Shown: positions 17,421 through 26,362, counted from the first letter of the stretch. The stretch: 64,000 nucleotides of DNA from Ralstonia mannitolilytica (GCF_905397375.1 NZ_CAJPVG010000008.1:1-64000), one strand, 5' to 3'. Made by a program: numbers and translations. The notes: a model not told the origin generated them from the sequence alone.

Positions 17421-18265
17421 TGATGTTTACCGACGCGCTAGGGGTTGCGCATGTACCGGTCGACACCACGCCGCGCATCGCGAGCCTGGTGCCCTCGATC
17501 ACCGACCTGCTGTTCTCGCTCGGCCTCGGCGACCAACTCGTCGCCCGCACCGGCTTCTGCATCCACCCGCGCGAAGCCGTGCGCAACGTGCCCAAGGTGG
17601 GCGGCACCAAGACCGTCAAGCTGGACCGCCTCCGCGAGCTGGCACCCACGCACGTCATCGTCAACATCGACGAAAACACGCGCCCGACCGTCGACAAGCT
17701 GCGCGAGTTCATCCCGGACATCATCGTCACGCATCCGTGTGCGCCGGAGGACAACCTCGCGCTGTACCAGCTGCTGGGTGGCATCTTCCACCGCGAGGCG
17801 CAGGCGCAGAAGCTCTCCGACGCGCTCGTGCAGGAGCTCGACGCCCTGCGCGGCCGTCATTTCCTGCCGCGCCGCGTGCTGTACGCCATCTGGCAGGACC
17901 CATGGATGACGGTGTCGCGCGACACCTACATCTCGCGCATGCTCAAGCTGGTCAATTTCCACACGTGGCCGGAAGATGTCGCGCCCGTGCAATGCGGCAT
18001 CGAGAAGAGCGGCGATTGCGCCCGCCCGAACCGGCCCGACACGCGCTATCCGACCTTCCGCTGGAGCAGCGACGTCGTGCGCAACATCGACTGCGTGCTG
18101 CTCTCCACCGAGCCTTACAGCTTTACCGAAGAGCATGTCGACGCGCTGGAAAAGCAGATCGGCAAGCCGGTCTATCTCGTCGATGGCGAGATGGTGTCGT
18201 GGTACGGCAGCAAGGCCATCGAAGGCGCGCGATACCTGGGCGAGTTCGCGAAGGCGCTGCGCTGA
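17420..18265 (+). CDS. BtuF-like cobalamin/metal-binding receptor protein
   Basis: A 281-residue protein of the helical-backbone metal receptor (TroA/BtuF) fold: RIASLVPSITDLLFSLGLGDQLVART at the N-terminus and VNIDENTRPTVDKLREF later. Unlike BtuF it lacks a signal peptide, so it would be cytoplasmic or exported in another way; many proteobacteria carry such a form annotated as cobalamin-binding protein. Double ATG at 17420 and 17423, overlapping the SDR stop. A role in B12 handling would fit the B12-dependent MetH nearby, but this is an inference. Confidence 0.75.
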   Translation: MMFTDALGVAHVPVDTTPRIASLVPSITDLLFSLGLGDQLVARTGFCIHPREAVRNVPKVGGTKTVKLDRLRELAPTHVIVNIDENTRPTVDKLREFIPDIIVTHPCAPEDNLALYQLLGGIFHREAQAQKLSDALVQELDALRGRHFLPRRVLYAIWQDPWMTVSRDTYISRMLKLVNFHTWPEDVAPVQCGIEKSGDCARPNRPDTRYPTFRWSSDVVRNIDCVLLSTEPYSFTEEHVDALEKQIGKPVYLVDGEMVSWYGSKAIEGARYLGEFAKALR

Positions 18266-18293
18266 AAAAAACCCGCCGGTTGGCGGGTTTCTT
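18264..18293. terminator. Rho-independent terminator, bidirectional
   Basis: A7, then AACCCGCC and GGCGGGTT around GGTT, then TTCTT. It lies between convergent genes; the minus-strand U-run is the stronger one. Confidence 0.85.
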
Positions 18294-18311
18294 GTCGGCC
18301 GACGCGACGCC

Positions 18312-18698
18312 CTATCGCACGAACCCGTAGTCGTACTCCACCTTGGCAATGCGCAGGTGATACGACGCGTACCATTGCTCGCGCCCTAGTTTCTGCGCAG
18401 CCAGGTGGTCGCTCTGGTTCTTCCACTCACGAATCGCCTCGAGCGACGACCAGTACGACACCGTGATGCCGGGCCGCCCCTGCGCGGTCGCCGCTTCGTC
18501 GCGTACGGACTCGATGCCGAGGAAGCCGGGCATGTTGCGCGCCAGCTCCACCATGCGGTCGGCCATCGCGCCGTAGCCGTTGTCGCCGTCGGTGCGCGTG
18601 GAAGCGAAGATCACCGCGTAGTACGGCGCCGTGGGGGTCTGCGCGGGAAACGGCAATGCGACGGCGCTGTCGTCGAGAACGTCGTGCTGCTCAGCCAT
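18312..18698 (-). CDS. Antibiotic biosynthesis monooxygenase-like (ABM fold) protein
   Basis: A 128-residue protein resembling the ABM/dimeric alpha-beta barrel family: YYAVIFASTRTDG, MVELARNMPGFLGIESVRDE, GITVSYWSSLEAIREWKNQSDHLAAQ. Conserved Trp and His in the EWKNQSDH segment are typical. Members include quinol monooxygenases and haem oxygenases, and many have unknown substrates. The start at 18698 has CGGAG 9 bases upstream; the frame extends further upstream without a family match. It lies 19 bases from the MBL gene on the same strand and is likely co-transcribed. Confidence 0.8.
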   Translation of the reverse strand: MAEQHDVLDDSAVALPFPAQTPTAPYYAVIFASTRTDGDNGYGAMADRMVELARNMPGFLGIESVRDEAATAQGRPGITVSYWSSLEAIREWKNQSDHLAAQKLGREQWYASYHLRIAKVEYDYGFVR

Positions 18699-18717
18699 GG
18701 GAGCTCCGGATGTTGGG

Positions 18718-19797
18718 TCAGCTTGCTGCGTGGAACCGAACGATACCGTCGGCGCCGGTTTCGCGCACCAGTTCGCCTTGATGCCACAGCGCATGCAGGT
18801 GGGCAAGCGCCTCGCCCATCGCGAAGGTCATCTGGTGCACGTCGAACTGGCGCTTGAAGATGACGTTGACGATGTCGCGCGCGGATTGCGGCGCGCGGCG
18901 GCAGGCCGCCAGCGTGTCGGCCAGGCGATCGGCATGGTGATCGCGCAGTTGGCGGATGCGCGTGTGCAGCCCGCGGAACGGCCGCCCGTGCGACGGCAGG
19001 ATCAGCACATCGTCGGGCAGCGGCTCGTATTTGCCGAGCGAATCGAGATACAGCGTCAGCGGATCGGCCTCGGGCTCGAGGTCGAACACGCTCACGTTGG
19101 TGGAGATGCGCGGCAGGACCATGTCGCCGGAGATGAGCACGTTGGCGTCTTGGCTATAGAGCGCGACGTGCTCGGGCGCATGGCCGAAGCCGGTGATGAC
19201 GCGCCAGCCGTGCGCGCCGATGGTGACGACGTCGCCGTCCATCAGGCGGCGGTACTGGCCGGGCACGCCGGGCACCAGGGTGCTGTAGTAATCCTTGCGA
19301 TTGCGGATGCGTTCGATCGCGTCGGCGTCGGTCAGGCCGTGGCGCTCGAAGTGGCGCGCGGCAAATTCGCCGCCGGCATTCGACGCGCCGGTGCCGCCGA
19401 CGAGCATGCGCGCGAAGGCGTAATCGCCCAGGCTCATCCACAGGCGCACGTTCCAGCGTTTGTGGTCGCCGCCCTCGCATAGCCAGGTCGACAGGCCGAT
19501 GTGGTCAGGATGGCAGTGGGTGGCCAGCACGCGCAACACCGGCAGGCCATCGAGGTGGTTCGCGAAGATCGTTTCCCAGTAGCCGCGGATGGCTTCGTGG
19601 TTGATGCCGCAATCGACGATCGTCCAGCCGTCTTGCCCGTCCTGGTGATCGCGCAGCAGCCACAGGTTGATGTGATCCAGCGCGAACGGCAGTGGCATGC
19701 GCAGCCAGTAGATGCCAGGCGCGACCTCAAAGCGCGTGCCGCCTTCGGGCAGCGTGTCGCCAAACGGGTAGTCGAGTTGGTGTTCGAGCGCGTTCAT
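18718..19797 (-). CDS. Metallo-beta-lactamase-fold hydrolase
   Basis: A 359-residue MBL-fold enzyme. The metal motif is HCHPDH at residues 94-99 (HxHxDH), with further ligands in GFGHAPEHVALY and ISGDMV, and a late His in LPSHGRPF. The C-terminal helical part (about 285-359) is seen in the LACTB2/MBL hydrolase group. It lies divergent from liuR with a MerR-type palindrome between them. It could be an acyl-CoA or lactone hydrolase linked to branched-chain degradation, but the substrate is not indicated by sequence. Confidence 0.85.
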   Translation of the reverse strand: MNALEHQLDYPFGDTLPEGGTRFEVAPGIYWLRMPLPFALDHINLWLLRDHQDGQDGWTIVDCGINHEAIRGYWETIFANHLDGLPVLRVLATHCHPDHIGLSTWLCEGGDHKRWNVRLWMSLGDYAFARMLVGGTGASNAGGEFAARHFERHGLTDADAIERIRNRKDYYSTLVPGVPGQYRRLMDGDVVTIGAHGWRVITGFGHAPEHVALYSQDANVLISGDMVLPRISTNVSVFDLEPEADPLTLYLDSLGKYEPLPDDVLILPSHGRPFRGLHTRIRQLRDHHADRLADTLAACRRAPQSARDIVNVIFKRQFDVHQMTFAMGEALAHLHALWHQGELVRETGADGIVRFHAAS

Positions 19798-19860
19798 GGG
19801 TGGGTGGCCTCGGTCGCCGCCTTGGGTCGGGCGGTCTGTCGTGATTGCGGTTTGGCGCCA

Positions 19861-19882
19861 TTGACGCTAACGTTAACGTCAA
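19861..19882. promoter_or_regulatory. Putative LiuR operator in the MBL/liuR divergent region
   Basis: TTGACGCTAAC followed by GTTAACGTCAA: a 22-base palindrome with one mismatch, 79 bases before the liuR start and 63 before the MBL start. It has the same half-sites as the perfect site before liuA, supporting autoregulation. Confidence 0.7.
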
Positions 19883-19961
19883 TTCGCCGTCGGTCCTCCA
19901 TCTTAAGCGAAAACTTAAGCGGCTTGCCCGGCGCACGCCCCATCACACCGCCCTCTGCTGT

Positions 19962-20459
19962 ATGTCCGCCTCCACTCCGTCTGCCGCCGCCGAGCTTGGC
20001 GCCGATCTCGAATCGGTCGATGCCAGCGACGCTGCCGACACCCGCTACACCATCACGGACCTCGCCCGCGAATTCGACATCACGCCACGCGCCATCCGCT
20101 TCTACGAGGACCAGGGCCTGCTGGCGCCGGACCGCCAGGGCCCGGGCGGACGCCGCCGGGTGTATTCGGCGCGCGAGCGCACGCGCCTGAAGCTCACCTT
20201 GCGCGGCAAGCGGCTCGGCCTGTCGCTGGGCGAGATCAAGGAAATCCTCGACCTGTACGAATCACCGCGCGATACGGTGCCGCAGCTGGAGCGCTTTCTG
20301 GCGTCGCTCGCGCAGCATCGCGCCGTGCTCACGCAGCAGCTGGAAGACCTCAACGCCCAGTTGGCCGAGATCGACCAGCACGAGCGCCAATGCCGCCGCC
20401 TGCTGGAGGGCGCCCAGGCCGGCCATGCCAGGCCGCCCAGGCGACGCAAGGCCGCGTGA
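19962..20459 (+). CDS. liuR: MerR-family regulator of leucine/isovalerate degradation (LiuR)
   Basis: A 165-residue MerR regulator. The winged helix-turn-helix is at about 29-97 (YTITDLAREFDITPRAIRFYEDQGLL, then PGGRRRVYSARERTRLKLTLRGKRLGLSLGEIKEIL) and a coiled-coil dimerisation helix runs to about 150. No metal-binding cysteines of metal-sensing MerR proteins; the single Cys is in the coiled coil. Its position directly before isovaleryl-CoA dehydrogenase is that of LiuR, which senses branched-chain acyl-CoA status. Start at 19962 chosen by family length; the ribosome binding site is weak. Confidence 0.88.
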   Translation: MSASTPSAAAELGADLESVDASDAADTRYTITDLAREFDITPRAIRFYEDQGLLAPDRQGPGGRRRVYSARERTRLKLTLRGKRLGLSLGEIKEILDLYESPRDTVPQLERFLASLAQHRAVLTQQLEDLNAQLAEIDQHERQCRRLLEGAQAGHARPPRRRKAA

Positions 20460-20476
20460 TCCGGTATCTTACGTAT

Positions 20477-20504
20477 TTGACGTTTACGTAAACGTCAATA
20501 CAAT
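20477..20504 (+). promoter_or_regulatory. liuA promoter with overlapping LiuR palindrome
   Basis: TTGACGTTTAC is followed immediately by its exact reverse complement GTAAACGTCAA (20477-20498), a perfect 22-base palindrome. TTGACG at 20477 also serves as a consensus -35, and TACAAT at 20499-20504 as a -10 with 16-base spacing, so the operator occupies the spacer as expected for a MerR-type regulator. Confidence 0.8.
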
Positions 20505-20631
20505 ACGCAGCATCCTGCAACACCCTCCCGGCAGGGTGCGCCCGTCACAAGCGGCGCGGACCTCACAACGCCAGATCACCACCCAGAGACACGCGCGGCC
20601 TGATTCCATGCACGCGCCCAAGGAGACGACC

Positions 20632-21813
20632 ATGATTGAACTGCCCGGCCTGAAATTCGACTTGGGCGAAGACATCGAGATGCTGCGTTCGGCCGTGCGC
20701 GACTGGGCGCAGGCCGAGCTGGCGCCGCGTGCGGAGGAAATCGACCGCACCGACCAGTTTCCGATGGACGCGTGGCGCAAGATGGGTGAGCTGGGTGTCC
20801 TCGGCATCACGGTGGCCGAGGAATACGGCGGCGCGAACATGGGCTATCTCGCGCACATGATCGCCATGGAAGAAATCAGCCGGGCGTCGGCATCGGTGGG
20901 CCTGTCGTATGGCGCGCACTCGAACCTGTGCGTGAACCAGATTCACCGCAACGGCACCCCGGCGCAGAAGGCCAGGTACTTGCCCAAGCTGGTTTCAGGC
21001 GAGTGGATCGGCGCCCTGGCGATGAGCGAGCCGAATGCCGGCTCCGACGTCGTGAGCATGAAGCTGCGCGCGGAGCGCAAAGGCGACCGCTACGTGCTCA
21101 ACGGCACCAAGATGTGGATCACCAACGGCCCCGACTGCGACGTGCTCGTCGTCTACGCCAAGACGGAACCCGAACTGGGTGCGCGCGGCATGACGGCGTT
21201 CATCGTCGAGAAGGGCATGAAGGGTTTCTCGGTGGCGCAGAAGCTCGACAAGCTCGGCATGCGCGGCTCGCACACGGGCGAACTCGTCTTCGACAACGTC
21301 GAAGTGCCGGCCGAAAACATCCTCGGCCAGGAAAACGGCGGCACCAAGGTGCTGATGAGCGGCTTGGATTATGAGCGCGCGGTGCTTTCCGGCGGCCCGA
21401 TCGGGATCATGCAGGCCTGCATGGACGTGGTCACGCCGTACATCCACGACCGCAAGCAGTTCGGCCAGAGCATCGGCGAATTCCAGCTCATCCAGGGCAA
21501 GATGGCCGACATGTACACCACGCTGCAGGCGTGCCGTGCGTACCTGTACACGGTCGGCAAGAACCTCGATTCGCTGGGCCGCGACCACGTGCGACAGGTG
21601 CGCAAGGACTGCGCCGGCGTGATCCTCTACACCGCCGAGAAGGCCACCTGGATGGCCGGCGAAGCGATCCAGATCCTGGGCGGCAACGGCTACATCAACG
21701 AGTTCCCGACCGGCCGCCTGTGGCGCGACGCGAAACTTTACGAGATCGGCGCCGGCACGTCGGAAATCCGCCGCATGCTGATCGGCCGCGAGCTGTACGC
21801 AGAGACGATGTGA
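20632..21813 (+). CDS. liuA: Isovaleryl-CoA dehydrogenase
   Basis: A 393-residue FAD acyl-CoA dehydrogenase, normal length for the isovaleryl-CoA type. The FAD/substrate motif is AMSEPNAGSDVVSM; the catalytic base is Glu248 in GLDYERAVLSGG, the helix-G position characteristic of isovaleryl- and long-chain enzymes. WMAGEAIQILGGNGYINEFPTGRLWRDAKL-type C-terminal motif is present. It oxidises isovaleryl-CoA to 3-methylcrotonyl-CoA, passing electrons to ETF. AAGGAG is 6 bases before the ATG at 20632, which sets the start; an upstream in-frame ATG at 20608 has no such site. Confidence 0.95.
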   Translation: MIELPGLKFDLGEDIEMLRSAVRDWAQAELAPRAEEIDRTDQFPMDAWRKMGELGVLGITVAEEYGGANMGYLAHMIAMEEISRASASVGLSYGAHSNLCVNQIHRNGTPAQKARYLPKLVSGEWIGALAMSEPNAGSDVVSMKLRAERKGDRYVLNGTKMWITNGPDCDVLVVYAKTEPELGARGMTAFIVEKGMKGFSVAQKLDKLGMRGSHTGELVFDNVEVPAENILGQENGGTKVLMSGLDYERAVLSGGPIGIMQACMDVVTPYIHDRKQFGQSIGEFQLIQGKMADMYTTLQACRAYLYTVGKNLDSLGRDHVRQVRKDCAGVILYTAEKATWMAGEAIQILGGNGYINEFPTGRLWRDAKLYEIGAGTSEIRRMLIGRELYAETM

Positions 21814-21964
21814 GCGGCGAGCCCGGGCTGGGATGACGGGAGGGCACAAGAGGCCCTATGCAAAACGGATAAGGAGCGAATGCAGGACAGCGAAGCCCAT
21901 ACAATCTAGGTTGTTGCAGCTCGCGACACCTTGCTTCGGCTCCCCCCACCCGCTCGCGCACGCC

Positions 21965-23797
21965 ATGTCCCATTTCCCCAAGCTCCTCTCGTCGCAGATC
22001 GCCTTTGACGTCGCGCGCACGATGCTCGACGGCTTCGACAAGCACTACCGCTTGTTCCGGGAGGTGTGCGTGCAGGCCAAGGCGGCCTTCGAACGCGGGG
22101 ACTGGGCACAGATGCAGCAGCTCCAGCGCGACCGCATCGCGTATTACGACGAGCGCGTGCGTGAAGCGTCCGTCATCCTGGAAGACGAATACGACGCCGA
22201 GAACATCGACGACGAAATCTGGCGCCAGATCAAGCTGCACTACATCGGCCTGCTGACCAACCATCACCAGCCGGAACTGGCCGAGACCTTCTTCAACTCG
22301 GTGTGCACGCGCATCCTGCACCGTTCGTACTTCAACAACGATTTCATCTTCGTGCGGCCGGCCATCTCGACCGAGTACATCGAGAACGAGGAATCGCCCA
22401 CCAAGCCGACCTATCGCGCCTACTACCCCGGCTCGCGCGAGGGCCTGGGGGACTGCTTCGAGCGCATCGTGCACAACTTCCAGCTCGAGGCGCCTTTCGA
22501 AGACCTGCGCCGCGACATCGGCTACCTGATCCGCGCGGTGGAAGAGCATTTCGGCGACTACCGCATCGCGCCGAATTTCCAGATCCATGTGCTGTCGTCG
22601 CTGTTCTTCCGCAACACGGCGGCGTACATCATCGGACGCGTGATCAACGGCGACAAGACGTATCCGCTGGCGGTGCCCATCATGCGCAATGCCGACGGCT
22701 CGCTGCGCCTGGACACCGTGCTGCTGCGGCCCGAGCAGCTGATGATCCTGTTCTCGTTCACGCACTCGTATTTCATGGTGGACATGGAAATCCCGTCCGC
22801 CTACGTGACCTTCCTGCGTGACCTGATGCCGCGCAAGCCGCGCGCAGAGATCTATACCTCGCTCGGCCTGCAGAAGCAGGGCAAGAACCTGTTCTATCGC
22901 GACTTCCTGCACCACCTGCAGCACTCGTCGGACAAGTTCATCATCGCGCCCGGCATCAAGGGCCTCGTGATGCTGGTGTTCACGCTGCCGTCGTACCCGT
23001 ACGTCTTCAAGGTCATCAAGGACTACTTCCCGCCGCCCAAGGAGACCACGCGCGAGCTGATCAAGAGCAAGTACCAGCTCGTCAAGCGGCACGACCGCGT
23101 GGGGCGCATGGCTGATACGCTGGAGTATTCGGACGTGGCGTTCCCGCTCTCGCGCTTTGACGATGCGCTGATCAAGGAGCTGGAAAAGCACGCGCCGTCG
23201 ATGGTGGAGTACCAGCGCGCCGCCGATGGCAGCGAAGAGATCGTCATCCGCCACGTCTACATCGAGCGCCGCATGACGCCGCTGAACATCTGGCTGCAGG
23301 AAGGCACGGATGCGCAGGTCGAGCACGGCATCATCGAATACGGCAACGCCATCAAGGAGCTGATCGCCGCGAACATCTTCCCCGGCGACATGCTGTACAA
23401 GAACTTTGGTGTGACGCGCCACGGCCGCGTGGTCTTCTACGACTACGACGAGATCGAATACCTGACGGACTGCAACATCCGCCGCGTGCCGCAGCCGCGC
23501 AACGAAGAGGAGGAGATGTCGGGCGAGGTCTGGTACAGCGTCGGCCCGCACGACATCTTTCCGGAGACGTACCGCACGTTCCTGCTCGGCGACCCGCGCG
23601 TGCGCGAGGCGTTCCTCAAGCACCACGCAGATTTCTTCGACCCCGCCATGTGGCAGGCATACAAGGACCGCCTGCTGTCCGGCCAGACACACGACTTCTA
23701 TGCGTATGACGCGAGCGAACGCTTCGTCAACCGCTACGGCGCCAAGGCACCGGACGGCGACGCGCAGGACAGCAGCACGCTGCAACGCGCCGCCTGA
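21965..23797 (+). CDS. aceK: Isocitrate dehydrogenase kinase/phosphatase
   Basis: A 610-residue AceK of standard length. An N-terminal regulatory domain (about 1-310) precedes the kinase-like domain (about 310-600) with the glycine-poor ATP loop region and KDYFPPPKETTRELIKSKY. AceK phosphorylates and inactivates isocitrate dehydrogenase, diverting carbon to the glyoxylate shunt, and also dephosphorylates it. No aceA or aceB lies in the window; aceK is instead inside the leucine cluster, where acetyl-CoA is an end product. The start at 21965 is by homology; a TACAAT -10-like hexamer is at 21900. Confidence 0.95.
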   Translation: MSHFPKLLSSQIAFDVARTMLDGFDKHYRLFREVCVQAKAAFERGDWAQMQQLQRDRIAYYDERVREASVILEDEYDAENIDDEIWRQIKLHYIGLLTNHHQPELAETFFNSVCTRILHRSYFNNDFIFVRPAISTEYIENEESPTKPTYRAYYPGSREGLGDCFERIVHNFQLEAPFEDLRRDIGYLIRAVEEHFGDYRIAPNFQIHVLSSLFFRNTAAYIIGRVINGDKTYPLAVPIMRNADGSLRLDTVLLRPEQLMILFSFTHSYFMVDMEIPSAYVTFLRDLMPRKPRAEIYTSLGLQKQGKNLFYRDFLHHLQHSSDKFIIAPGIKGLVMLVFTLPSYPYVFKVIKDYFPPPKETTRELIKSKYQLVKRHDRVGRMADTLEYSDVAFPLSRFDDALIKELEKHAPSMVEYQRAADGSEEIVIRHVYIERRMTPLNIWLQEGTDAQVEHGIIEYGNAIKELIAANIFPGDMLYKNFGVTRHGRVVFYDYDEIEYLTDCNIRRVPQPRNEEEEMSGEVWYSVGPHDIFPETYRTFLLGDPRVREAFLKHHADFFDPAMWQAYKDRLLSGQTHDFYAYDASERFVNRYGAKAPDGDAQDSSTLQRAA

Positions 23798-23820
23798 CTC
23801 TCTCAACAAGACAACAAACC

Positions 23821-24501
23821 ATGCCACATCGCATCAAGGAACTGTTCGAAAACAACCGCAAGTGGGTCGAGCGGGTCAACGCCGAAGACCCGGCGTTCTT
23901 CTCCAACCTGGCCAACCAGCAGAACCCCGAATACCTGTGGATCGGCTGCTCGGATTCGCGCGTACCGGCCAACCAGATCATCGGCCTGCCGCCGGGGGAG
24001 GTGTTCGTCCACCGCAACATCGCCAACGTGGTGGTGCACTCGGACCTGAACTGCCTGTCGGTGCTCCAGTTTGCGGTGGAGGTGCTGAAGATCCGGCACA
24101 TCACCGTGGTGGGCCACTACGGCTGTTCAGGCGTGAAGGCCGCGCTGACGAAGCAACGCTTCGGCCTGGCGGACAACTGGATTCGTCACGTGCGGGATGT
24201 GGCCGAACAGCATGAAACGTATCTGGGCACGGTGGTGCGCGAGCAGGACCAGCATGACCGCCTGTGCGAGTTGAACGTGATCCATCAGGTCAACAACGTG
24301 TGCCTCACGACGATCGTGCAGGACGCGTGGGAGCGCGGGCAGCCGCTGACTGTGCATGGGTGGATTTACGGCGTGAAGGATGGGCTGCTGCGCAATCTGG
24401 GGATGGCGGCGAGTTCGAATGAGGAACTGCATGCGCAGCTTGCTGATGCTTGGAAGAACTATGGGAAGGAAGGGAGTGTGCCTAGTCCGGTGCGGTTTTG
24501 A
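23821..24501 (+). CDS. can: Beta-carbonic anhydrase
   Basis: A 226-residue beta-class carbonic anhydrase. Zinc ligands Cys43 (CSDSR at 43-47), His99 and Cys102 (GHYGC), with the Asp45-Arg47 dyad intact. It interconverts CO2 and bicarbonate in the cytoplasm. It lies 23 bases after aceK and inside the leucine cluster, where bicarbonate is the substrate of biotin-dependent methylcrotonyl-CoA carboxylase, so a supply role is plausible though inferred. Its 3' end runs into a repeat element. Confidence 0.93.
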   Translation: MPHRIKELFENNRKWVERVNAEDPAFFSNLANQQNPEYLWIGCSDSRVPANQIIGLPPGEVFVHRNIANVVVHSDLNCLSVLQFAVEVLKIRHITVVGHYGCSGVKAALTKQRFGLADNWIRHVRDVAEQHETYLGTVVREQDQHDRLCELNVIHQVNNVCLTTIVQDAWERGQPLTVHGWIYGVKDGLLRNLGMAASSNEELHAQLADAWKNYGKEGSVPSPVRF

Positions 24502-24570
24502 GCTTTTGCTTTTTTGAGGAATGGATTTGATGTTGGTGGTTCATCCTCCTTTCGTACCCTGCCGGGCACG

Positions 24571-25049
24571 ACCTACTTTTCTTTGTCTTGCCAAAGAAAA
24601 GTAAGCAAAAGAAAGGCGCGCCCGAGATGGCGAAAGACTCCTTGAATTTATGTCGCAGGGAAGGGAAGGGAAAAACTCGCTTCGCTCAGACAGTTTCCCT
24701 TCCTTTTTCCTCCCTGCAACAGAAATTCAAGGCGCCATCTAGGGCAACAAAGTCAACGGCCAAACCATCGACCACGACTGCAGCAGGAACCAGCAGCACA
24801 ACGCGAAGCAAAGCGAGCAACACAGCAACAAACAAGAGCCACCTAGGACAGCACACAGATTGTGTGGCCGTACCCTGCCCTAGATGGCGCCTTGAATTTG
24901 TGTAAGCGGGCGGAAAAAAGAACGGGAACTGTCTGAGCGAAGCGAGTTTTCCCGTTCTCCGCCCGGTTACACAAATTCAAGGAAGGGGTCGCCATCTCGG
25001 GCGCGCCTTTCTTTGCTTACTTTCTTTGGCAAGACAAAGAAAGTGAGTC
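24571..25049. repeat. Nested long inverted-repeat (snap-back) intergenic element
   Basis: A gene-free 670-base gap (24502-25171) holds this structure. The outer arms are 24574-24632 and 24990-25049: both carry the CTTTGTCTTGCCAAAGAAA unit (in opposite sense), then GAAAGGCGCGCCCGAGATGGCG. Inside, AAAACTCGCTTCGCTCAGACAG (24673-24694) pairs with the reverse complement at 24930-24951, and CAAGGCGCCATCTAGGGCA (about 24729-24747) pairs with 24875-24893. The core is a roughly 130-base loop. ATGGCG-CCTTGAATTT recurs four times in alternating orientation. It has no transposase and no credible protein; it looks like a dispersed palindromic intergenic repeat. Confidence 0.85.
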
Positions 25050-25171
25050 GGCCCCGGCAGGGGACGAAACGGAGATGGACCAACAAGGCCCACCCAACAC
25101 GCAAGAGACACACAACCCCTGCACCAAAAGTGCAGAACATGTCCCAAGCACAGTTCCAGGAGATTGCAGCA

Positions 25172-26353
25172 ATGTCCGACCGCATCGTCATCGCCTCAGC
25201 AGCCCGTACCCCGATGGGCGCCTTCCAGGGCGAACTCGCCAGCCTCACTGCCCCGCAACTCGGCGCCGCTGCCATTCGCGCGGCGGTCGAACGTGCGGGC
25301 CTGAAACCGGAACAGATCGAAGAAGTCATCATGGGCTGCGTGCTGCCTGCGGGCCAGGGGCAGGCACCGGCACGCCAGGCCGCACTGGGCGCGGGCCTGC
25401 CGCTGTCGGTCGGCTGCACCACGGTCAACAAGATGTGCGGTTCGGGCATGCGCGCGGCCATGAACGCGTATGACGCGCTGCTCGCGGGCTCGGTCGATGT
25501 GGTGGTCGCGGGCGGCATGGAAAGCATGACGAATGCGCCGTACCTGATCCCGAAAGGCCGTGGCGGTTATCGCATCGGCCACGGCATGATCTACGACCAC
25601 ATGATGCTCGACGGCCTGGAAGACGCCTACGAAAAGGGCCGCGCCATGGGCACCTTCGGTGAGGACTGCGCCGAGAAGTACGGCTTCACGCGCGAAGCCC
25701 AGGACCACTTCGCGATGACGTCCGTGCGCCGCGCGCAGGAGGCCACCGAATCCGGCGCATTCCGCTGGGAGATCACGCCCGTCACCGTTTCGGGCAAAGC
25801 CGGCGACACCGTCATCGACACCGATGAAGGCCCGCGCCGCATCAAGGTCGACAAGATCCCCTCGCTCAAGCCCGCGTTCAAGAAGGACGGCACGGTGACG
25901 GCCGCATCGTCTTCGTCGATCAACGATGGCGCAGCGGCGCTGGTGATGATGCGCGAGTCGACTGCCAAGCAGCTCGGCATCACACCGCTGGCGGTGATGC
26001 TCGGCCACACCACGCACGCGCAAGAACCCGGCTGGTTCACCACGGCGCCGGTCACGGCCATCGACAAGCTGTTCAAGAAGCTCGACTGGAACTCGGGCAA
26101 CGTCGACCTGTTCGAGATCAACGAGGCGTTTGCCGTGGTGCCGATGGCCGCGATGCACGACCTGCGCATCCCGCACGAGAAGGTGAACGTGAACGGCGGC
26201 GCGTGCGCGCTGGGCCATCCGATCGGTGCCTCGGGCGCACGTGTGATCGCGACGCTGCTGGGCGCCCTGCGACACCGCGGCGGCAAGCGCGGCGTGGCCA
26301 GCCTGTGCATTGGCGGCGGCGAGGCCACGGCTGTCGGCATCGAACTCTACTAA
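25172..26353 (+). CDS. Acetyl-CoA C-acetyltransferase (thiolase)
   Basis: A 393-residue thiolase of typical bacterial length. The nucleophile is Cys89 (KMCGSGMRA), the catalytic His is in GGACALGHPIGASGAR near 349 and the second Cys in LCIGGGEA near 379. In this setting it would cleave acetoacetyl-CoA, formed from the acetoacetate released by HMG-CoA lyase, or run in biosynthetic direction for polyhydroxybutyrate. The ATG at 25172 is preceded by CCAGGAGA at 25156-25163; an in-frame ATG at 25139 would add 11 residues without a good ribosome binding site. Confidence 0.93.
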   Translation: MSDRIVIASAARTPMGAFQGELASLTAPQLGAAAIRAAVERAGLKPEQIEEVIMGCVLPAGQGQAPARQAALGAGLPLSVGCTTVNKMCGSGMRAAMNAYDALLAGSVDVVVAGGMESMTNAPYLIPKGRGGYRIGHGMIYDHMMLDGLEDAYEKGRAMGTFGEDCAEKYGFTREAQDHFAMTSVRRAQEATESGAFRWEITPVTVSGKAGDTVIDTDEGPRRIKVDKIPSLKPAFKKDGTVTAASSSSINDGAAALVMMRESTAKQLGITPLAVMLGHTTHAQEPGWFTTAPVTAIDKLFKKLDWNSGNVDLFEINEAFAVVPMAAMHDLRIPHEKVNVNGGACALGHPIGASGARVIATLLGALRHRGGKRGVASLCIGGGEATAVGIELY

Positions 26354-26362
26354 GGCGCGCGC

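Noticed and set aside
18312..18806. Longer start for the ABM-fold gene at 18806
   Set aside because: The extra N-terminal residues have no family match and overlap the next gene; the start at 18698 has a ribosome binding site.
21695..23827. 710-codon minus-strand open frame opposite aceK
   Set aside because: AceK on the plus strand is unmistakable; the antisense frame is a GC-bias shadow.
24588..24905. 105-codon plus-strand frame inside the inverted repeat
   Set aside because: It translates the palindrome arms (Lys/Ser/Thr-rich) and has no homology or start context.
24502..25171. Insertion sequence
   Set aside because: Inverted repeats are present but there is no transposase frame or visible target-site duplication.
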